Origin: Blastomussa wellsi
Taxonomy: Eukaryota > Cnidaria > Anthozoa > Scleractinia > Plerogyridae
DNA: 64,000 bases
NCBI GenBank assembly: GCA_947652115.1
Contig: OX393569.1
Span: forward strand, 3,832,791 to 3,896,790
Direction of reading: 5' to 3'
Both the position numbers and the translations under genes were made by a program. Positions 38,820-51,833 of the stretch are shown here, piece by piece; the first letter of the stretch is position 1; every line of letters begins with the position of its first letter. The notes under the pieces were generated by a model. It did not search any database. It saw only the letters and a list, made by a program, of their open reading frames with translations, and was not told where the DNA came from.

Positions 38820-41435
38820 AAACGCAAAGAGAAGATTCATTCGCTTTCACTTAACTCTCAAATGCAGTTAGTATGTCCTTTTAACATAATTTCCCTTTTC
38901 GCAGCGAAAGGTTCTTCGTCAAATACAGTACAGGCTACGTCGGTTGTTTATAAAGTTTACATGCTATTTAATTTGTATTCTTGTTTTAAACAACGGCAAA
39001 TTTGTATTGGAGGTCGACAACCTGTATTCTGTTGTTAATTTTCTAGAAAAGCTACTAAACGATACTATGAGTCCATTGAAATGTACCCGTAATTTTATTG
39101 CAACTGACATTGCCTTTTTCTCCACTTCATTATCTTGGAATTTCGCTTGATTTTCGATTTCCACACAATGTCGGCTGTCGCTCAGAACAAGGCCAGACTA
39201 GCTTGGAAAATGTCGCTGAACCGCTTGAGTTTGTTATCCCACTTGAAACTCGACGGTTTGACAAACGTGAAACGCTTGCAATACCTGCTTGAAAGTTGCA
39301 CCTGTTATTCGTTCAACGAAATGTCAGAATAGGTGTTACAGCCACAGAACTGTTCAGCTACGTTAGATGCTGTCATTACAACATTTTAGGGTAATTTTTT
39401 GAGTGACCCCCCGCCCCTTACAGACAATATTTTTTTGGCCGGCCCCCGCTTTAAGGCCAATTTTTTTGGCATGCCCCCCTCCTCAATCCCACCAGACTAA
39501 ATTAGTTTCAAAATGATTTTCAATAGCTTGCAATCAATGTAAGGCTTTCTATGTTCTTTTTTATAGATTCGCTCAATCAACCGTAAAACGTTTTCTCGGA
39601 ATCGCAATAGAAAGCAGCGACTCGCGCTGAAACCTTGATCACAATTTGACCTACGCCTCGGCGTTTCACACAATTCTCCTTCTACCCACTGTACACATTT
39701 TTGTGTCCATTCGTGCAAGAGCTGCGACAGCTGCCAACTCCAACCCTTTTCCGGCAGCTCAGAAGTTGGGGCGGTACGCAGCTCTTTACAAGGTCCCACA
39801 GTATTGGCTGAAAAAAATGATAAACAAACAACAGTAGCAATGTACCCTAACCGCTCCCCAGCCCTAAAACAATAGAGCTGCGTGCTAATTAAGATCCAGT
39901 GAAATTAGAGGTTCTAGAGAGCTGCGAACTATCTCCAGAAGTTCCTCCCACGCATCTGGGTGTGTCCATTTCATGTAAGGAGCTTCACTCGAGCCACCTG
40001 TGTCCACCGAGCTGTGAAATATTTGGCCGCACGCCTGATCTCCAATATCATGCATGTTTCGGCGTTTCTGAGGAACATTTCCCACGCAGTTTTGCCCTTC
40101 TTGCTGGTTGCTTGTTCAGCTTTTAGAAGTTTGGTACCTGCTTTCCATGTGTGGTTCAACACCACCTTACATCATTTCGGGCGCCGAGTTTTTCAAGGAT
40201 TTATTCCATTGTTAACAACTGTGGCATACAAAGACTTTGCGGCAAAACTTTACATTTTTCACTCCCAAAATCGAAATGAAAACTCTCCTATCTGAATGCC
40301 ATATATTGAGTTTAATGTTAGTTTCGAAAATTTCACGATAGATCAAGACAATATCATTGCAAATAGGTTTTTTCTTAGCTCCTTATTTGTGACCCGTCGG
40401 CTGTTCAGTTAAGTGGAGATTGCTGACATACAGTGGAACCTGCCTTACGGTTACCTTGTTATTACGATCATTTTTTGGTTCCGGCAAAACGCCCACACAT
40501 TCTTATAAGAAAAACCCGTTAACGCGGCCATCCTGTTAATACGGCGGCCAAATTTGTATGGTATGTTGGTGCCGCTGTACTTACATATGTTATTCATATT
40601 TGAAGTCAAATTAGGTTTGTGAGGCCCGTAGCTTTCTCGACGGACACATTGAGTTGACAGAAGTATACATAGCGTGCGTGCTGATAATATGTACGAGAGC
40701 TCTAAAATCCTTGCTGCAATTAAGAGTTTTTTTGCAGCTATATTACAGGATTAGTGAAAATAAGAGTAGGTGAGAATTTTCTTAAACGCCTTCAACTCTC
40801 CTCGACTGTGAGAAGTGATATGGACAACAACTCTAAGGTTTTGTCTACTCGTGAAAATTGGAACGGGTAAACATTAGATGAAAGTACTGTTGGCTGTCGA
40901 AGAAGACAACTTCTAAGCGCACCAAAACAAATAAAGCTCCCGACTCATGCTACTATTTTACTGTGAAGTTCTTTCAGCTCTCCCTAATGATGGCTTCCCA
41001 AACGTCTTAGAATGGACGACCTCTCGTGTACTTTATGATGAGCTTCAAAAAAATTGCGCGTTTTTCACTGTAATTATTTCTGTCAAAGTTAATTAGTTAG
41101 TCTTCCCATCCAAAGCAACCCGCAAATCGCTCGCGGAAACATGTGTTATGAATTCAAAATCAAATAAATCTCTAATGGTATTATAATGATGGGACGGGTA
41201 CCCGGTCGCTAATTAGAGGGGGCTTGTTCAGTAAACACTGAGCCAATGGTTGTTCACTTAAGTTTATGTGTGAAACTCTTGTTCTTGCTTGGGTTCTTTC
41301 CTAGAGCATTGGAAAAAATTTTAATACTTCGTTGCTTCGCGTCGCACGTTGCTAAATTTTCAATAGAAGATAACAACACTTCATATATTTAACAACTATT
41401 CACCGAAGGGGAGGTGGCTAGTGGTCGATATGTTA
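38820..41435. other. gene-free stretch, nothing firm
   Basis: It contains short unsupported frames on both strands (for example 39497-39799 and 39971-40165 minus) without recognisable domains. A C-rich patch at 39400-39490 repeats GGCC-CCCC blocks. No gene can be supported. Confidence 0.4.
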
Positions 41436-41439
41436 ACAC

Positions 41440-41655
41440 GTCGTTTTGCCCGAACTCAAAGTCGTTTAGCCCGGAAAAAAAGTCGATTCACACACATCGT
41501 GCAAACGGATTTCACAGGAAATGAGACACAATTATACACCGAATACTCCGTAAATTTGCTTTAAGAAAACTTCGGGCGAATCGACTTGAGGTCCAAGGGA
41601 ATCGACTTTTTCCGGGCTAGACGGTTCCGTACTAAACGTACTTCGGGCGGTAAGG
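41440..41655. repeat. inverted-repeat element
   Basis: TTTGCCCGAACTCAAAGTCG and TTTAGCCCGGAAAAAAAGTC at the left are mirrored by GACTTTTTCCGGGCTAGACG and a TACTTCGGGCGG end. It is an imperfect palindrome of about 215 bp. Confidence 0.7.
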
Positions 41656-42246
41656 ACTACGGTAAACCATGGATATTTACCGAGCCCTGAAGCGGCGAGA
41701 TAAATAGCAACCGATACTGAGTTGAATAGTTGTTGTAGTATATACTGAGATAATATAGCTCAAAAATGATTAATTCAACTCATTTATTCAACTCAATTAT
41801 TTACGCAAAGGTCCGGGAGGCTCACGAGTTGCTCGGAGGTGAAAAGCAAAGGACTTCCCATGTTTAAAAAGCCAAAGCGCGCCAACAGCGCTATCCACTA
41901 TTTTAGTATATACTAATGCAGGGTAATCTCGCGCGCTCTTGCACCTCAGAGTTGGTCAAAGTGAAGCAGGAAAGCTTTCCAGTTTTCTCCAAGTGTCCTA
42001 GATTTGTTTCAAGTCGATCGTTTTGATTTCTACAACGAAACGATTTTTCTTTCTTGAACGAACACACTGTTTTCAAGATACTATTAGCAACGACAAATCG
42101 CAAGGTAGTGTATTTTTTCTAAGCAAGCGCCATTCACGCGAGGCTGGCACACGCGTGAGTTAAATGGCTGAGAATCGAAACATTGAAAACGAACCGTGGA
42201 TCCCAAAAAGCCAACTGAACGTGAACGCAATACGGCAATTGTCCAA

Positions 42247-42350
42247 GATAATTTGGTTTTATCAATTGGGTGGATAATGTGAATTGGCCATCGTAAAGAG
42301 ATTCGAGAGCTGACGTTTCGAGCGTTAGCCCTTCTTAGGAGCGAATCGAG
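42247..42350. repeat. dispersed repeat family A, copy 2
   Basis: It carries AATTTGGTTTTATCAA-TGGGT, TTGGCCATCGTAAAGAGATT and GAGCTGACGTTTCGAGCGTT, then a GCCCTTCTTAGGAGCGAAT variant of the family end seen at 22004. Confidence 0.85.
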
Positions 42351-42769
42351 GAATTGTGGGTCGTGTGTGGTTTATATAAAGAAAGATGGAGCTCCGCTAT
42401 TGGTTTGTGCATGCCTGATAACGTGAAAAACAACAGAATAAATTAGTTGAATGAAAAGCGTTCATTGATACCGTGAGGATTAAAAGTGCCGATTGAACAA
42501 TAAATTTTTGTTCTCGAGTTTTGCGGCTTTCCGTGCTTCCTTGATGAAGGGAAAGGCCTCAGACTGCCATATGTTGCTTAGAATGATTGGGTAGCTTATT
42601 GTCCAATAACCTGGACAATAACCTTCGCGTGTTTTTTGGAAAGGACATTACAAATGTCATATTTTGTTCTAAGCATTCTGAAAGATATTTTTGCCGAAAA
42701 CTTGTAATCATGACATTAGCACGTTAACATCATGTTAGATGATAGATAGTCTAGTTGACATTTATTTAA

Positions 42770-42890
42770 ACACGATGAAAATTGAAGCTACAAGCTTGTG
42801 GGGTGGTGTTAACATCATGTTAACATGTCAATGTAAGGTTGTTAAAATGATGTTAACATCGGTTAACATGTTAGAATGTCAATCATTTGT
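42770..42890. repeat. short GTTAACAT repeat cluster
   Basis: Several copies of GTTAACATCATGTTAACATG-type words, themselves palindromic, occur within 120 bases. A related word (CACGTTAACATCATGTTAGATG) lies just upstream at about 42720. Confidence 0.7.
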
Positions 42891-43074
42891 ATTCCCAACA
42901 CTGTATTTATGTTTCTAGACAAAGGATTTTTGCCATGAATGTGAGGCTTAGGATGTAAAAGTTTTGTTATTCAAATATAGGCGCCATTTATGCAAAGGGT
43001 CTATTCCATAGTTCATTTGCTTTGCACTTAACAATCGACTGCAAATTAGAACGAAAACAAAGACAATAAAAAAT

Positions 43075-43282
43075 AACAATATAATTTGGTTTGATCAACT
43101 GGGTTGATAATGTCAATTGGCCACCGTAAAGAGATTCAAGAGCTGACGTTTCGAGCGTTAGCCCTTCGTCGATTCGCTCCGACGAAGGGCTAACGCTCGC
43201 AACGTCAGCTCTTGAATCTCTTTACGGTAGCCAATTCACGTTATCAACCCAGTTGATAAAACCAAATTATATTGTTATACTT

Positions 43283-43300
<18 letters not shown>
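43075..43300. repeat. dispersed repeat family A, inverted pair
   Basis: One copy reads plus from ACAATATAATTTGG to GCCCTTCGTCG (about 43075-43172). Its complement follows at once (CGACGAAGGGC at about 43181, to CCAAATTATATTGTTATAC at about 43281), forming a large hairpin-capable palindrome. Confidence 0.9.
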
Positions 43301-43315
<15 letters not shown>

Positions 43316-44519
43316 TTTACCCCCTCTATTCAATAAAAATAATGACAGACTGACATAATATTATTTCTTTTTTTTCGATTGCCACCTTCATCATTTTAAT
43401 AAAACACTTGTTACTATAGTTAAATAAATGAGATATTTAATATCACACTGGAATATAACTGAAGGTAAAACACAGCAAGACTTCAGTAAAACTGCATGCA
43501 GTATAAGTCACACTAATTGATAAATGCTATTCTTTAGTTTCTATAGCAATTGTCGTCATAGAAATAATATTATTCATTTTATTTCACAATTTAAGGTTGC
43601 TAAAATAATAACAACTTTCAGGCCAATGGTCTCAGTTGACACAATTTAATACAATATTAAATTGAATTAACCCAGCTCAAAAGCTTGTACTAGATAGGGG
43701 TTGAATGTCAGAAGTCTTAAGCGGAGAAGTAGTGGGCATCAAATGATTCATGATCTCTCTGCATTAATAATTATGTTGTTTCAGTGTTCATACATGGATA
43801 TTCTTGTGCAAGATCTTGAATTTGGATACATTTTCCTCTGCAAATTTCTCCTTCCAATAACATTTTTGCATGGAATTGCACCTCACCCCACTTCAGAGTT
43901 TAAACATTCAACCCACAGGTATACTTAGGTTGATTAATCATAAAAAAAGATGAATAGCAAATTCAAAACATAGTGAAGGAGATGTTTGGCCAAAATGCCC
44001 CAAATGTAGTCATGTCAACATGCAAATTCTCTATACTAGTCTCCAGGCATTTTGTGGCACTAGCTGGGAAAATTTGTTAAAATAACAAGATAATTTCACA
44101 TTGCTGATCATTTTTGCAACTTTGTTTGACCTGTACAATACTGTTGCTTGTGCATTGATCAATGTTGTTATTCATTCTCGGGACTTAAAAAGAATAGTTT
44201 TAAATAATATTTAAAAAAAATTTATTTGCATTTTTTCACAAATTGGGGAAAATATACATGTATGTACATAAAACTTATGTGGTTTGTACAGTAATTATTT
44301 ATACATTGCTTTCTGAAAAAAAAAAAGAAAAAAAATTATATCTGGGTGGGTGAAAAATTTTCCCCCCAAAACATAACTTACATTATTTTGACTGAAGAAA
44401 TTGAGAGAAACTAAAATGTTGAATTTGCACTTTTGGCAACTGTTTATAATTTTAATTGGAAAAAACCTTTAACTAGCTATTATAAATAGTAGTTTGTAAA
44501 TAAAATATAATTTTGTTAG
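43301..44519. other. 3' flank of the unknown gene, no gene seen
   Basis: AT-rich DNA. A TTTATT at 44221-44226 (AATAAA on the minus strand) about 300 bases past the stop of the gene at 44520-50352 could be its poly(A) signal. Confidence 0.35.
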
Positions 44520-47500
44520 CTAAGAACTTGAGGCCTTTTTTCTTGTCTTTTTTGTCTTCTCAAATCGGATTGTTTCAATTTCTAGTTGGGCCATTTCTGT
44601 TATTCTTCCCTGGAAGGAAGGACTTGCTCCCACCATAGGGTCTGGGTATTTACATCCTGATGAACAAAGAACAAACTATAATGAAAGTGAATAAGAATTT
44701 AAGGCTCCTGTCAGCTTAGCTCGTGGATGAATTGGATTAATATAGGTTTAGTATATACATTAATTGTCTGACATTGATTGAGGACACCTATTGATTGAGT
44801 AAGTGCCATTGAGTTCCAGTACTAAGCCTCATAACATGACTACACCATGCACGAGCTAAAAATGAACGTTTTGGAATTTTAGTAGAATGACCAAGATAGA
44901 AACACAATCTTATTGGTCAAAAACCTTCCATCACTGGTCAAACTGGTTAAGAGATTGATATTCTTCCTTTTTTTTGGGGGGGGGGGGGGGGGGGGCGAGG
45001 GGGTGTCCCCAATTTGGGTTGTGTGTGCACAGCCCTACCTTCTGAATTCTATTGCTGAAGAGTAACTTTTGGGATACTATCAAAATCACTAGTGGTAAAA
45101 CTGCATTTAGAAATTTGAACTCAAAGCAGTTTGATTCTTAACACGTGTGATCAGAAAAAAACACATGGTTCGTGTCTGTCAGCGTCCTGTTAGAGATGAT
45201 GTGATTTTAACGGTCACTTCATGGCGATGTAAACATCGCTTAATTACAATAATGACCCTATCGAGCCAATAGAGTCAGAAAACTCACAAGATGTATTCAG
45301 CTTGAAAGAAAGACAGGTTTTCTGTTGGCTTTCCGATGAATAAACAGTGTCCTCGTGATAAAAGTTTTTAACTCATGTGATCGGGATTGGCGTGCGGTGA
45401 GACGAACTAGTGATGGTGATAGAAAATTGATGCCCATGTGACATAAAAATTGGTTGCCATGGCAGTGTCAAAGGAGGTCAAAGAGGCCCTACATTGGACC
45501 TTTTCAGGCTAATACATGTAACTTTACAGTGAGGACACTCTAACCATGAACACTTGACCTTTTTGTACAATTTATTTCATCATTGTCCAATGTTAACCAT
45601 TCATATAAACAGAAAAATTTTCTACTTTATTACTTAAAGTTAAACATGGGTTTTTGTTTGACCTCTTCTGATGTTGCCATGGTAACAGAATTTGTTTCCA
45701 TTTTAACCTGACTCTGTTTACTGATAAATACTTTAAAAGATTGGGTAATATTATGTGGGGATGTCATCTGATATTCCCCAGTTTTAGCTAAATCATGTGA
45801 TGCATTAGACGCTGGCAACCTATGGAATGTTGATGCAGAACTACCTTACCTTTGAGATTCAGTGTTGCTTTTGTTTTCCACCTAAATAACAAAGAAATGG
45901 AGTGAATGAGAATTTAACGCCTTAACTTTTGTTTTTATCTACAAATTACACCAGGAAGGTTATATTTTTTGGTTTCTAAATAAAAATTTATTACTCATCA
46001 AAATAATCAAAGTCATTTATTACTGCGCTTTTCAATAACATGCAAACTCTGAAGTTTAAAACGTAACCAACGATTATGTTTTATGCTGCCATCAATCATA
46101 TGACAGCCACTGAACCTTGAAAATCAGAAACAAACAAAATGGCTCGAAGTCTACCAGTCAAAACTGACAGACGTCACCTTTTGACCCTGTTGAAGTGAAC
46201 TTCTGTTTTGGGAGGTCCGCTTGATGATTGACGGCAGCGAAAAACATCCGTTGCCATGAGCAGAGTTCGCGTGTTATTGAAAGGCGCTGTGAAATGTCTA
46301 GGGATTAAATGTTTGTTAAGTAGCCACATGAAAGACATCTCATTTATAATGACAGAGATGCTTTTATATGTATGAAAACATTTTTATAATGGTCAATGTA
46401 TTACTTTGCGCAATGCTATTTAATTCAGAAGGAAGAGAGTAAATTATTACTCTGGTCCCAGAGAGAGGTTTTCTTTCTCCTAATGATTGACGATCGAGAA
46501 ATAAAAAAAGAGACAGTTGAACCTCTGGAACCATGGTGGTAAATTATTGAATTTATTGTTATATAAAAAATATTAAATAGATAGTCATAAAATTTTTGTA
46601 AAGTCTCCTTTGCTTTATAATTAAAAATATAACTGTGGTTAAAATGTTATAAAATTAAATATAAAATATTGAAACTAACAATCTTCCTGTTTTTGTATTG
46701 GGCATGAGTTGAAAATCTTCTTCAGAGGATGATCTGAAAATTCAATTACACACATTCACAATTTTAAGGTTATGAATTTCACTAATGTTTAAAGGCAAAC
46801 TTTTAAAAACATGACAATATGTTAAATACTGTTACCTTGGGTTTAATAGATTATTTGAGTCTATGCCAACAGCCAAATTCAAACCTAAATGTTTGTTTGT
46901 TGTTATTTTAAACAAAGCAGAAAATGGAACTAATGCCATGTCAACAACGTGGGTAGAGCAGAGAAAAGTTTCAATCTTGTATAAGAATCATTTTCCTGGG
47001 ACTTTATTGGCAGACTGCCAAGTGTGGTTTTGATTAAATGTTTATTTTGTGAAGCTCAAATTAACTTAGAACAGGTGTTTTCAATTTAACATTAAGGAAC
47101 ATGAATAAATAATTATTGCACTTTTTTGACATTTGATGTATTCTTTAATAAGACATATAAGTTAGGAAAAACTTTGACTCGCATTCTCATACATTACCAT
47201 ATCCCCAAACAAGTGACACTAAAATTAGAACCAAGGATAAAATTGAACCACAGCATAGACCATTGCCTTGAGCTTGGTTTCATAAAATCCTGAGGTGTTA
47301 GCTCCCACACTGTTTTACTGTCAATAGTAGTTTGTGTAATGCTATGCAAATGTTTGTGACTATTTTATATTTATTAAAGGGTGCGCGTGCTGTAAAGCAA
47401 ATTATGGTGACAAAATGTGGACAGTAAAACAGAGAGTTATTTTAAAGTATTCAGTATTACTAACAAAACAATACTCTCAGTCTTTTCCTTTTTATTTGAT

Positions 47501-50352
47501 TTTATAAGTTGATGCTGGTCTGTCCAACTCGAAGTAATCCCCAGACTGTAATAGCATTGAAAAAGTACAATGAGCTTATAAGGGTAATATTTCTAAACAA
47601 AGTAACTGGGAAATATTTTTCTCATGCACAGATGGGGCCTAAGTGTAGATCATGTGATCTGTGAGGTGCGTAGTTGTTATTGTTGCATTTGCCAACTTTC
47701 TTGCCCACTCATCCTCGCTTTATTTATGATATAGATTTTATTTATATGCTGCGAGTAAAAACAACATGGGTTTTTTACCAATCGGAATGTGCACAGAATC
47801 CTATCTATATCATAATTTACAATAAAGGCCAGGCGGTGGCAACTCCAGCTTGGCATGGCTACCAGAGGTGCGTGAGAATTAACACTGTTGTACTGGCTGG
47901 CGCACTGGACTTGAGATTGAACAGTCCAGGTTGCAGGCTTGGCCAGGGCACTGCAGTGGAAGAAAAAACTCTCACAGTGCCTCTTCCCCCAGCTGTATAA
48001 ATGAGTACCAATGAGTACCTGTGGATAACCCTTTAATGGATTAGCATCCCATCCAGGGAGGAAGAGAGATATTCCTAGTTGCTTCACACACTCTTTATCT
48101 TTACGTTCCCTTACCTGGACATTGGTTTGACTGGAGTCTGTCGCTGAGAAGTAATTGGTATCGTTCCAATAGCAATGAGATCACTGGTGCCACGAGGCAT
48201 TGAAGGTATTGAGGTGCTTCGATTAAATGTCATTGGAATCTTAGGTCCTGGCCGAAAATAGGTGCCCTTGTACATGTCGGAGGAGCTATCATTTGCAACA
48301 AGCTCTTCATTGTTTAGTTGACATTTTCCCAGTGCTAAAACTCTTTGGGTGTTGACTTCCCCTTCACTGCTGCTGTCAGTTGTTGTGCATGTGTTACTGT
48401 GAAGGCTTCTGTGGGTTACTTGTCCATAACTCTGCCGTTGGTGAACGCTGTTGCATCTTGTGTCACTGGTGACATAACAATAGGTAGGATGTACATGTAT
48501 CAGACTTAACAACAACTGAGATGCAACAACTGAACATTAGTGACCTGATTTGACCAAGTATTTCACCTTACAATATCAACACACTGTTTTGCAGACAGGT
48601 AATGAGAATATAAATAATCATCAAATTAGGAATAGTGTGTATTTATATACCGGTACCTAGGAGTGTGTATGTGTACATGGTTGCGGGATGTGGCTACTTT
48701 TGAAAAAGTCAATTTAGTTGGTAGGTCATTTAAATTTGGGATAAAAATATAAGCATGAATGAATAATGATGATGATGATGATGATGATGATGACAAACAA
48801 ATGTTTTCATAGTATAATCATCAGCTGGAATACCAAATTACAACTGTAACAGTATTCTCCAATCGTAATGGTTACCAACATGCAAGGCTGCCTGATTTGA
48901 GCACTAACAGGACATCTCACAAGTCCTGCCTTTGTAACTGGATGGTGTTTACTCATGCCTAAGTACTTGACAAGTTTATTTTCTTGTGCATCTTAAAAAC
49001 AAACTCAAAGTTCTGGGTATACTTTTTTATAAACCCCCCCCCCCAAAAAAAAAAAAAAAAAAAACATTGAGTATAATGTGTATGTGTATAACATTATCCA
49101 TGAATATCATTGAAAGCCCTGTACTGAAGGTCTTAATTGTAGGAGTTTCAAATGGGTCAACTAAGATATCGATTGGAGTTCATTGGCCAAATGCAAATGA
49201 GTGACCGTTTAGCTTTATTTAATTGCGGGTTAGTAGCAAACAATGAATTAATTTATCATTATTTTGTTTGAACACTACACCCCAAAAAATATTTTGTAAA
49301 TTATAGACATGTTTACAATAAAATTTATGAGGCAGCCTTGTGCAATAAAAGGCTACTTTATATAACAAGACCGAAATTATGGGTAGCCAATTTTGGACAG
49401 ACATACAGATACACACAACCCTGGTGTCAAAAATGCCTATTTGGAATGAGCGATAATTAAAAAAATAGGTAATTCTTTGTACTCAATCAACATTTAAAGG
49501 TGGTGACAGAAGGACAAAGGTAAGTTAATTGGAGGTTATTTTCACAATTCTATGCTACCGTTAGAGCCACAATTATGTTAATAATTTTACACCGATATGC
49601 AAGCTAAGCTTGCTATAAATTCAAACGGAAGATCGAAATTGGTAACTTTTGTTTTTGAGCATGCAAAACGATGTTCGAGCGCAAATGAAACCAAGTTCGA
49701 TAGACAAATTTCTTTACAAAAACTTAAGCTTTTAAGTACCGTGATTGTCTGTTGACATAAAATGTTTTGCAATGTTGTCCCACCACTCCAGCAGGGGTCA
49801 TGGAAAAAAATTCCAGTCGCTTCCATCGATCGATCTAATTACTCACCTCGTATCATTTTTTGTCCTTTGTTGAACAGGTGCATATCCAGTATCTGTTATT
49901 CTTTTATCCACAGTCAGAGGTTCTACATGAGCCAAAATAAAAAGCATTTATTTTTGCTCGTTTATATAAACGAGATCAGATCCGTCAATGTGCACGTTCA
50001 AAATTATATTTCCATGAGAACAATTTCGCGCTATTTAGTACAGATAAGGAATAACTAAATAGACATAAAGGTGGAAAACTCACTTAAAATGTATTTCTGT
50101 CTTGCTTGGTAGAATCGGCGAGGGCTGTGAGCTGCCATGAAGGTATCGAGCGACGTAAATGGAGTTTGACTTGAACGCATTCTCATCGTAATCACTGCAT
50201 TGCTTGAAGTTGAATCCTTCCAAAGCGGCGAAACACAGGTCCGTGGAACAAATGTATTTCTTTTCCTGCCCTGTGCCATGAGAAAGCTTTGGAGTCACCT
50301 CCAAAGCAACGATTTTAACGGGGAAATCATAGAGGATAGGTTCAAAGCTCAT
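44520..50352 (-). CDS. unrecognised four-exon gene, about 262 aa
   Basis: Coding exons in transcript order: 50352-50084 (ATG), 48465-48115, 45881-45850 and 44656-44520 (TAG). Donors are GTGAGT, GTAAGG and GTAAGG. All phases join (263 codons including stop). I do not recognise the family. The start MSFEPILYDFPVKIVALEV looks structured; the middle is Ser/Thr-rich and probably disordered (NRSTSIPSMPRG, SDLIAIGTIPI). The end is conserved-looking and basic (YPDPMVGASPSF, RITEMAQLEIETIRFEKTKK, RKKASSS). No signal peptide or membrane segment is seen. The gene model rests on splice signals and phase only; an extra small exon in the first intron cannot be excluded. Intron 2 contains a SINE (47860-48075), and the last intron a poly-G run at 44976-44995. 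Confidence 0.72.
44976..44995. repeat. poly-G run
   Basis: About 20 consecutive G preceded by a T-run, in the last intron of the unknown gene. Similar homopolymer runs are at 1240-1258 (C), 49040-49064 (A) and 62033-62051 (G). The true lengths of such runs are often uncertain in assemblies. Confidence 0.9.
47860..48075 (+). repeat. tRNA-derived SINE copy
   Basis: GGCTGGCGCACTGGACTTGA, CAGTCCAGGTTGCAGGC, TCTCACAGTGCCTCTTCCCC, AGCTGTATAAATGAGTACC and GGATTAGCATCCCATCCAGG follow the same order as the SINE at 15890-16105. It is in intron 2 of the unknown gene. Confidence 0.7.
48765..48793. repeat. (GAT)n microsatellite
   Basis: About nine uninterrupted GAT units seen directly, in an intron of the unknown gene. 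Confidence 0.95.
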
Positions 50353-51223
50353 TCCGTTCTTCGTCTCACTTCATGGTAATTTCTGCGCCCGCGTCTCTTG
50401 GGATCCTCGTCTCCTAGCAACTAGTGTTCTTTGAGCTCATTCCTCACCAGTCTTTCGCAAATCTGTAAAGCTAAAATTTCTGTGTGGGCATGGGCGCGCT
50501 ATTCATGCTGACGTAATTGTTTACATTTTGACTCATTAGCACACAACTTTTCTTGGACAATTTTCACACAAAGCATCATCCTATCTACAAATTGACCTCA
50601 AATATTTCTAAAACCCGTGAAAAGTACTAATTGGTGAAATTTTCAGCCCTGTACATTTTTTTTTTTTAATACTTCACATTATTACCACGCCTATTACAAA
50701 TACACTATACCGTACAAAAAATTACAATACAACAATTATAACATGTACATGTAACATTGAATGAGATATTAGCTTTAAAAAACTGCAAAATTTCTGGGTG
50801 ACAAGTGCTAATTAGCCCACACAATATTTCTTTGTAAATTTTTTTAGTTTCCAAATTCAGATCACAGAAAAAAGTATTTTTATACAGCAGGCTCAAATTT
50901 ATAGTGAAAGCTAATCACGGTTCTTTCAATATTTAGAATTGACATTTTTGTAATTTATAATTCAATCAGAAACTGACATTCTTATGCTAATAGACAAATA
51001 TTAGTGTAAACAATGATTTCCCTACAGAAAGCTAAAATTATGAAACAAAAATGAATTTCCTTTTTAAGGAAACTTCACCTTTACTGACTGGCATGGGGGC
51101 CAGGTGGTTGAGAGGGGAGCTGGAAAATTTTTTCTTGGCCCGCTAAAAGTGAAACATGGAATGTGGGCCCTTTCTTGTTTCAATAAATTTGGGACGGTTG
51201 ATGGGGCCAGGGGGTACGACAGC
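50353..51223. other. upstream region of the unknown gene, nothing else seen
   Basis: The first 150 bases above 50352 are GC-richer and probably hold the promoter. The rest is AT-rich without recognisable features. Confidence 0.4.
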
Positions 51224-51381
51224 GGAGGAGGCATGGCCGAGTGGTTAGAGCGTTGGACTTGAAACCTGTATGTGTCGCAGGTTCAAGTCCTGTTCTACCC
51301 ACTAGCTGTTCTGACCCCGAGTTCCTCGGCTACTCTGACTTGTAAATAGCCAACTGATCTGCCTCCTGCCAGTTGGTATTC
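51224..51381 (+). repeat. tRNA-Ser(TGA)-derived SINE
   Basis: GGCATGGCCGAGTGGTTAGA gives a good A-box and GGTTCAAGTCC a good B-box; TGGACTTGAAA matches the anticodon arm of tRNA-Ser(TGA). The acceptor and anticodon stems do not pair properly, so this is a tRNA-derived SINE rather than a working tRNA. A unique body runs to about 51381, directly against the TTAA of the next element. Confidence 0.8.
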
Positions 51382-51385
51382 TTAA

Positions 51386-51829
51386 AGTGCACCTAACAGC
51401 AAAATATAATTTTTTCGCTACAATACACCTTTGTGGGTCCTTTGCACCAATTCAAAACGAATTCCACCTTTTGTTTCTCCTTTTCATCAAATTCTGGTCA
51501 TTTATAGCATTTAAAAGTTACGAACAACTGTTCATCATTCGTTCCACGACCGAGTCAGAAGGGGCGTGGGTCTATTCTTGATTTGCCGCCACAAATTGAT
51601 TTGCATGCATGTTTACAAAGACTTGATGCGATGCAAATCAATTTGTGACGTCAAATCAAGAATAGACCCATGCCCCTTCTGGCTCAGTCATGGAACAAAT
51701 GATGAACAGTTTTCCTGATGCTATAAATAGCCAGAATTTGGTGAAAAGGAGAAATGAAAGGTGCAATGTGTTTCGAACTGGTACAAAGGTGTATTTTAGC
51801 GAAAAAAATATTTTGGTGTTAGGTGCACT
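51386..51829. mobile_element. long palindromic MITE in TTAA site, copy 2
   Basis: TTAA at 51382-51385 and 51830-51833 with ends AGTGCACCTAAC...GTTAGGTGCACT. The interior matches the element at 20015-20429, including GAAGGGGCGTGGGTCTATTC and its complement, and the TTTGCATGCATG centre. The two copies differ by substitutions and small indels. Confidence 0.92.
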
Positions 51830-51833
51830 TTAA

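Noticed and set aside
39497..40165. Two minus-strand ORFs as a possible gene
   Set aside because: No convincing splice sites join them, and no family features are seen on either strand.
47677..48087. 136-codon minus-strand ORF
   Set aside because: Overlaps a SINE copy in an intron of the unknown gene; composition follows the SINE.
51224..51300. Functional tRNA-Ser gene
   Set aside because: A- and B-boxes are good, but the acceptor and anticodon stems do not pair, the variable arm is poor and a SINE body follows.
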